NCBI RefSeq assembly: GCF_018342065.1
Contig: NZ_JAFDOE010000006.1
Coordinates: forward strand, 167,930-231,929
Source of the DNA: Citrobacter sp. FP75
Lineage (GTDB): Bacteria > Pseudomonadota > Gammaproteobacteria > Enterobacterales > Enterobacteriaceae
Direction: 5' to 3'
DNA: 64,000 nucleotides
In this document: positions 59,371 through 64,000 of the stretch, piece after piece
How the letters are laid out: every line of letters starts with the position of its first letter
How positions within the stretch are numbered: position 1 is the stretch's first letter
Made by a program: the position numbers and the translations under genes
Notes under the pieces: generated by a model
Told to the model about the DNA's origin: nothing
Seen by the model: the letters and a program-made list of their open reading frames with translations, nothing else
Databases searched by the model: none

Positions 59371-62014
59371 GTTAAAACAGAACATTACTCCGGTTGAGGT
59401 TTCAGCCGCGATGAATTTCGATGCGACTGATATGCATTGGCAGTATCAATCCGGTGCTTCCAGCATGGCGGCGAAGCAGGCTGAGGGTGTGGCTGGGTTG
59501 TGGAATTTGCTGAATAAACAACGATTGGCACTCCTTGCTGATGAAGTCGGCATGGGGAAAACTTATCAGGCGATGGGAGTAATGTTGTTGTTATGGCAGG
59601 CAAAACCTGATGCACGCATTCTGGTTATGGCACCTAACAGGACGCTCTGTGATAATTGGGAGAGAGAATTTAGCATTTTCACAGAGATACACTATCGGGC
59701 TGAACATAATGCCTTTACCACTTTAGAGGGCAAGACAAAATATGCCCCACAAATTTATGGCAGACTGGCGGAGCTGGCGGCCGCTGTGGAGGAAAAGTCT
59801 CACCATTTTTACCTTACTACTATCCATTCACTAAGCGGTCTAGTCCCTCCAGATGAAAAAAAAGATGCTTTAAATGCTGCCGCGTCTTATGGCGTGTTAT
59901 ATCGTCAGCAGATTAAGCAAGCTCTTGGAAAAGGAGGGTTTGACTTAATTATAATCGATGAGGCTCATTACTTTCGTAACCGAAGCGGATCACAGCGTGC
60001 CGCCGCCGCTCAGGCCTTCTTTGGTGATGCGCAGGACCGGCTGGGGAGCAATGTACTGCTGTTGACGGCAACCCCTAATCACTCAGCATCGCGAAATCTT
60101 TATGACATATTTAGCTACTTCAGTGATATGCCAAAACGTTATGCAGAGGATGATGTCCGTGCGCTGATGAATGATTTTGCCATCCGCCGACTGCGCAAAA
60201 TGCAGGGCAGAGAGAGCAGCCACAGCAAATATGAATATCGTCATGAGCGCGCTAGCATTTCCAGTTTTACTGATAAGATGGATGCTGAGTTGTTTTTTGC
60301 TCTATATCAGAAACAACTTGTGGTTCAACTGGACAAAGAGAAAAAGGCAGGTGGCGGCAGGCGCATGCTATATGGCTATCTTGAAGGGTTTGAATCAACG
60401 GGCAGTACCGCCTGTGAGCGGGATAATAGTAGTGATGAAGAGGGGCAAATCCATAATGACTTCAACCACGCGCCGGATTCTGCTCTGCTCAATAGCTTGA
60501 CCCGGCAGTTTCACGATATCTATCACCGCTTTCCAGATCACCCCAAATACGACGCGCTGGTAGAGGCCTGCTTTACCAGTGATCCGTTCAAGCAGTCTCA
60601 GCCGCTACATTGTAGTAAGCATTTGGTTTTTGTTCGTCGAATACCATCTGTGCGCGAAATTACTCAGCGCATCAACGCACGTTATGATGAAATAATGGCT
60701 GAGCGATTGATGAATGTCTGGCAGCTGCCTGCGAAGGCGCTGGTAGAATGGCGAGAGTCGGGTTGGTCCCGAGATATTTTTGTTAAGTTTTTATCGGAAA
60801 AATCCAATGAAAAGCCCGATTTCGATGAGCATATGCTGGAGTACGGGGAGACAGATGAGCCTGAAACGGATAACGAGCTAAAGCTTTCAAGTAAAATTGC
60901 CGAGCTATTTGTTATGAAGAAAACTGGCCTGCGCAGTACCGACTGCGCCAACGTTAGTTTGCGTTTCCGTCGCCCTGAAAGCCTCTTTTCTTTATTTCTT
61001 GAGCCTGCATTGGATGGTACGACCGGGACCTATCATTATCATTACCGCAAAGAGTCTGGTGAACGTCAACGTGACAGCTATGGTGATGCCGCGAGAGATG
61101 CCCGGCTGCAGCAATCGACATCAGCTCAGAAAATCAAATATATCACTGCTTTGCCCACAGCCTGGGGATTGATGTTTCATGAGCTGCCGCGGCCAGCAAA
61201 AGAGCAATTGATTAAGTGGCGTGACCAGCCTAACGGTATGGCAATTATTGAGAACTTTGCCAACTATCTTCGCACGGGTTACCTGTTTGCCAGCCCTGTG
61301 ATCATTGAGCTCTATTGCTGGTTTACAGAGTTCAACCGTCGACCTCAAACAGGTGAGGTCCAGCAGCGATATCAGCATTTTGTAGAATGGGTCACCCCAA
61401 AATTGAATGGATCACTGATGCTACGTTATTTTGTGGCTGCCATTGAAACTTTCGAAACGCTATGCGTGAAAATTGTTGGTCAGAAACTAGATAATACTCA
61501 ATATACTTGGCGCGAGTTCACTAGCTTGAGTAGCCCAGGTTGGTATGCCAGCGGGCAGTCACAAAATCGCGAACGTTTAATTCGTGGATTTAATTCACCT
61601 TTCTTCCCTAATGTGCTGGTAGCAACCTCTGTGTTGCAGGAAGGCGTGAATCTTCATCTTCAATGCCATCAAGTTCATCATTATGGCATCGCCTGGACTC
61701 CTGGTGATAACGAGCAGAGGAATGGACGAGTTGATCGCCTCTTTGGTCGAATCAATACAATGCTTCAAGTCCAGGGGGCGGCTGAGATGATTATCAAATA
61801 TCCCTACCTTGCAGGTACCTTCGACCAGGATCAGTTGGCATCATTTATACGCCATAAACACAGTGTTGAAGAGAAGTTAGATAGTTGCGAGCTGGAGGAT
61901 TTTGACAGCGCAATTGATATTCAGGAGGACCCTCAAGGTTGGCAAAAATGGCTACGACAACCTTCTAAGGATAAAGATAAAGAAGATCCTTACCCAGCCA
62001 AGTTTGATCAGTAG
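59360..62014 (+). CDS. Second SNF2-family helicase
   Basis: 884 residues from the ATG at 59360, which overlaps the PLD gene by 11 bases and has an AGGGAAG site; a start 16 codons earlier is open but unlikely. Motif I ADEVGMGKT at 60-68, DEAH at 200-203, TATP near 236, motif V ATSVLQEGVNL near 754 and motif VI QRNGRVDRLFG near 785. The roughly 500 residues between the two helicase halves are much more than in DrmD-like proteins, so this is a separate subfamily rather than a duplicate of the helicase at 39656. Co-translation with the PLD protein suggests a translocase-nuclease pair. Confidence 0.86.
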   Translation: MPNKLKQNITPVEVSAAMNFDATDMHWQYQSGASSMAAKQAEGVAGLWNLLNKQRLALLADEVGMGKTYQAMGVMLLLWQAKPDARILVMAPNRTLCDNWEREFSIFTEIHYRAEHNAFTTLEGKTKYAPQIYGRLAELAAAVEEKSHHFYLTTIHSLSGLVPPDEKKDALNAAASYGVLYRQQIKQALGKGGFDLIIIDEAHYFRNRSGSQRAAAAQAFFGDAQDRLGSNVLLLTATPNHSASRNLYDIFSYFSDMPKRYAEDDVRALMNDFAIRRLRKMQGRESSHSKYEYRHERASISSFTDKMDAELFFALYQKQLVVQLDKEKKAGGGRRMLYGYLEGFESTGSTACERDNSSDEEGQIHNDFNHAPDSALLNSLTRQFHDIYHRFPDHPKYDALVEACFTSDPFKQSQPLHCSKHLVFVRRIPSVREITQRINARYDEIMAERLMNVWQLPAKALVEWRESGWSRDIFVKFLSEKSNEKPDFDEHMLEYGETDEPETDNELKLSSKIAELFVMKKTGLRSTDCANVSLRFRRPESLFSLFLEPALDGTTGTYHYHYRKESGERQRDSYGDAARDARLQQSTSAQKIKYITALPTAWGLMFHELPRPAKEQLIKWRDQPNGMAIIENFANYLRTGYLFASPVIIELYCWFTEFNRRPQTGEVQQRYQHFVEWVTPKLNGSLMLRYFVAAIETFETLCVKIVGQKLDNTQYTWREFTSLSSPGWYASGQSQNRERLIRGFNSPFFPNVLVATSVLQEGVNLHLQCHQVHHYGIAWTPGDNEQRNGRVDRLFGRINTMLQVQGAAEMIIKYPYLAGTFDQDQLASFIRHKHSVEEKLDSCELEDFDSAIDIQEDPQGWQKWLRQPSKDKDKEDPYPAKFDQ

Positions 62015-62438
62015 TGTTTATCGTGTATGTGGTAATAATATATCAGGTGCTTACGAGCAGTTTTTTGCAGGAAACTGTTTTAAATAGAAACTGGGGTCGC
62101 AACACCACAGGTCACGCAGTATTTTTCTCCATCGCAATCATTTTTACATAAAACGCAGTGCCAGAAAAAAACCAGTGGTGCAGACACCAGCTCTGCCAGC
62201 ATAAATCTCAGTTTTCTTTGTCGGCAATCATCCTTCCCCCGAGGGGGCCAGAGTGTTATCGTCGAAAGTAATCAAGGAGTTGGCAAACATAGTATTGGTT
62301 CCTGCCAGACAATTCGCAGGCCTAACCGTCCCAGCAGGACTGACAGACACCGTGCGGTTGAATGGTTTAAAGGTGTTATGAGGGTGGGAGTAGTGTGGTT
62401 CTCACACGATGAGATGCTGGCGTAAAAAATTGCTTTAC
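62015..62438. other. 424-bp gap without a recognisable gene
   Basis: Lies between the end of the defence locus and a minus-strand gene. I see no long frame, repeat or clear terminator in it. Confidence 0.5.
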
Positions 62439-63011
62439 TCAGAAGACATTCTTACGTGGCCGTCCGCTTGAAGGTCGTTCGGGGACCTCATTGCAACCGA
62501 ACAGTAACAGCCCATGTTTCTGCTGGGTTTTGGTCATATACACCAGTACCTGCCGGATGTTGGTGATACTGTCTGGATCGCTGTAACGTACCGGAATGTT
62601 GATATTGGCCTCGTAATGCTCTTTAAACTCACATCTGTGATACCAGCCTTCCCGGTCAGTGATATCACTCCAGTACAAACCGGCTTGCTGCGCCCAGGGA
62701 TAGGTATTCTGAGTTTTACTACCATCCAGCCAGAACACGACATGAGCATGGTAGTGGTGGTCTTCTGTCCATTCGATAACCCAGAAGAAACCGACCACCG
62801 CTTCGAGTTGCATCATACGGTTCATCAGCTTTCGGATATCCCATTCAAGCTGCCGGTGATCCCGCAGGAAAAACTTAGCGATATGATCCTGGTAAAACAG
62901 ATCTGTTCGGAGTGCCCGCAGGCAGGAGTAGCGTTCAACCATATTGTCGATATGATTGTTCAGGAGTGACTGTAAAAACCAGTCTGGCTCCCATTGTTGT
63001 TTGTTGTGCAT
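62439..63011 (-). CDS. Inovirus Gp2 / YagK-YfjJ-like protein
   Basis: A 190-residue protein with HHYHAHVVFWLDGS and RCEFKEHYEANINIPVRY, the pattern of the inovirus-type Gp2 / YagK-YfjJ C-terminal domain common in enterobacterial islands and cryptic prophages. The HYHAH segment recalls the histidine motif of HUH-type replication proteins, but a conserved downstream tyrosine is not certain. In islands it is usually an orphan of unknown role. The C-terminus (SSGRPRKNVF) looks intact. Confidence 0.75.
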   Translation of the reverse strand: MHNKQQWEPDWFLQSLLNNHIDNMVERYSCLRALRTDLFYQDHIAKFFLRDHRQLEWDIRKLMNRMMQLEAVVGFFWVIEWTEDHHYHAHVVFWLDGSKTQNTYPWAQQAGLYWSDITDREGWYHRCEFKEHYEANINIPVRYSDPDSITNIRQVLVYMTKTQQKHGLLLFGCNEVPERPSSGRPRKNVF

Positions 63012-63120
63012 AGGATGATTTTCTTTAGTGCTGGCGAGGGCCAGTCAGTGGAATGCACCAGGTCTTCAGGAAGGGCCATGGCAGAGGGAGTTGCATGGAT
63101 TAGGGGGGATGGTTGTAAAA

Positions 63121-63169
63121 GGGAGTGCCTATTAATTATATTAATTAACCTATATTAATTTTCACTCCC
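63121..63169. repeat. AT-rich repeat framed by GGGAGTG/CACTCCC
   Basis: GGGAGTG (63121-63127) and CACTCCC (63163-63169) are inverted copies enclosing three TATTAAT-like repeats (attaattatattaattaacctatattaatt). It sits between two minus-strand genes and could be an operator, a terminator or a replication-associated repeat. Confidence 0.45.
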
Positions 63170-63178
63170 CAATAACCC

Positions 63179-63802
63179 TCAAATTCTTTGCATGACTATG
63201 GATGAAGCCTGATTAAGTGGTTCCGCTGTCGTCCGCCATGCAAAGCAGACATACTCGTCCATCAGACTGGTCAGTGCAGGGTTTTCAGCCTGCCGGTCAT
63301 TGATCCAGATATCCATCTCCTTGTCTTTTTTGAACCTGAGGTTGCCGGTCCAGTCATCAAGGCAATTACCCAACATCAAATCGTACCAGCACAGCCAGAC
63401 CAGTTTCAGACGCAGCTCACTACCGCTGAACTGGCGGAACAAACTGATGAGCTTATTTGCCAGAGGACGCTGTTTTAAACGTACGCACTCAGACAGCAAA
63501 ATCCCCTCCAGCATGGGATGGTGAGCCAGCAGATGCTCCTGAGTAAATAAACTGACGCTCAGGTCATCATTAACAGTCAGTGGAGCTGCTGCTCTGCCAT
63601 AAATAATCCGGTGCAGGCACTGGGGGACAATAGCAATAACCTCTTCCTCTCCCGGAAACTTAAGGCTGCTAACCGTCAGGGTATGATGGTGGTAGATATT
63701 CTGGTGACACATACCCGATCTGATCGTCAGCTTCGTAAAATCGGTCAACCAGACCTGATAATATCTATAAAGTTCTTCGTAACGAGGCTTGTAATCTTTC
63801 AT
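63179..63802 (-). CDS. Unrecognised 207-residue protein
   Basis: Not recognised. The protein is soluble and mostly helical, beginning MKDYKPRYEELYRYYQVW, with two cysteines in WLCWYDLMLGNC and no P-loop or HTH that I can see. It has a GGAAGGAA-type ribosome site and is read in the same direction as the Gp2-like gene after it, so both may belong to one accessory block of the island. The GC content and start context suggest a real gene. Confidence 0.6.
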   Translation of the reverse strand: MKDYKPRYEELYRYYQVWLTDFTKLTIRSGMCHQNIYHHHTLTVSSLKFPGEEEVIAIVPQCLHRIIYGRAAAPLTVNDDLSVSLFTQEHLLAHHPMLEGILLSECVRLKQRPLANKLISLFRQFSGSELRLKLVWLCWYDLMLGNCLDDWTGNLRFKKDKEMDIWINDRQAENPALTSLMDEYVCFAWRTTAEPLNQASSIVMQRI

Positions 63803-64000
63803 GGTTCATATTCCTTCCGGCTTAAATGACAGACAGCAGAAAACCTCCGAACGAGTCGGATAGTTATTTTCTTGCCGGGGGTTAGGTCAGAGTGGTGTTA
63901 TTTACGGGACTGGTTAATACTGTAAGTATCCCGCATAATCGTGCCATTCACATTTAGAGACCCTCCGGCATAATCACTCTGCCAACAAAGGAGATCGCTA
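63803..64000. other. Right edge, no gene seen
   Basis: About 200 bases upstream of the last gene. A possible hairpin (gggactggttaatactgtaagtatccc, 63906-63932) is present, nothing else recognised; the island appears to continue beyond the window. Confidence 0.4.

Noticed and set aside
39656..62014. BREX system
   Set aside because: The methylase is PglX-like, but no BrxC/PglY-type ATPase, PglZ phosphatase-like or Lon-like gene is present.
39656..62014. Dpd 7-deazaguanine DNA modification cluster, known at leuX in some Salmonella
   Set aside because: Shares SNF2, PLD-type and helicase themes, but no tgt-like DpdA or queuosine-precursor genes (folE, queC, queD, queE) are seen.
30000..64000. 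Second copy of the leuX 3' end (attR)
   Set aside because: No matching T-arm/CCA sequence was found to the right; the island probably ends outside the window.

Overview
The window looks like a chromosomal segment of an enterobacterium close to Salmonella or Citrobacter. The left 29.9 kb follows the familiar enterobacterial order ridA-pyrIB-(arginine deiminase cluster)-tabA-argI-rraB-miaE-yjgM-yjgN-valS-holC-pepA-lptFG-yjgR-idnRTOD-idnK-ahr-leuX. The presence of miaE and of the arginine deiminase cluster beside pyrBI argues against E. coli K-12. The species call rests on gene content and remembered protein sequences, not on a search.

Region 1 (1-10.3 kb) is carbamoyl-phosphate, arginine and pyrimidine metabolism. 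It holds pyrBI with its pyrL attenuator, an ArgR-type regulator, a YfcC-family transporter, catabolic ornithine carbamoyltransferase, carbamate kinase, arginine deiminase, tabA and the anabolic argI. Three carbamoyltransferase genes therefore lie within 9 kb. ARG-box palindromes sit before argI and, unexpectedly, between pyrL and the ArgR-type gene.

Region 2 (10.3-29.6 kb) is housekeeping: rraB, miaE, two little-known membrane protein genes, valS-holC, pepA, lptFG, yjgR, the L-idonate genes and ahr.

Region 3 (29.7-64 kb) is an accessory island inserted at tRNA-Leu leuX, beginning with a P4-type integrase. It has two parts that look like anti-phage or DNA-conflict machinery. (a) 32.5-39.4 kb is a coupled two-gene module: a 1569-residue SF2 helicase with a C-terminal PD-(D/E)xK-like nuclease motif, and a 743-residue partner I cannot place. 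(b) 39.7-62.0 kb is a seven-gene locus: SNF2 helicase, giant N6-adenine methyltransferase, 2113-residue DEAD-like helicase with DUF1998 and a Vsr-like nuclease end, UvrD-like helicase with a RelE-like head, a 460-residue unknown, a phospholipase D-fold protein and a second SNF2 helicase. The order SNF2 / methylase / helicase+DUF1998 / ... / PLD parallels class 1 DISARM (drmD-drmMI-drmA-drmB-drmC), but A and B are apparently fused and three extra genes are present. A perfect 15-bp hairpin splits it into a 4-gene and a 3-gene transcription unit. This is the best candidate for an unusual system.

The last 2 kb carry an inovirus-Gp2/YagK-like gene and an unrecognised gene, both on the minus strand. 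No right-hand copy of the leuX end was seen, so the island probably runs past the window.
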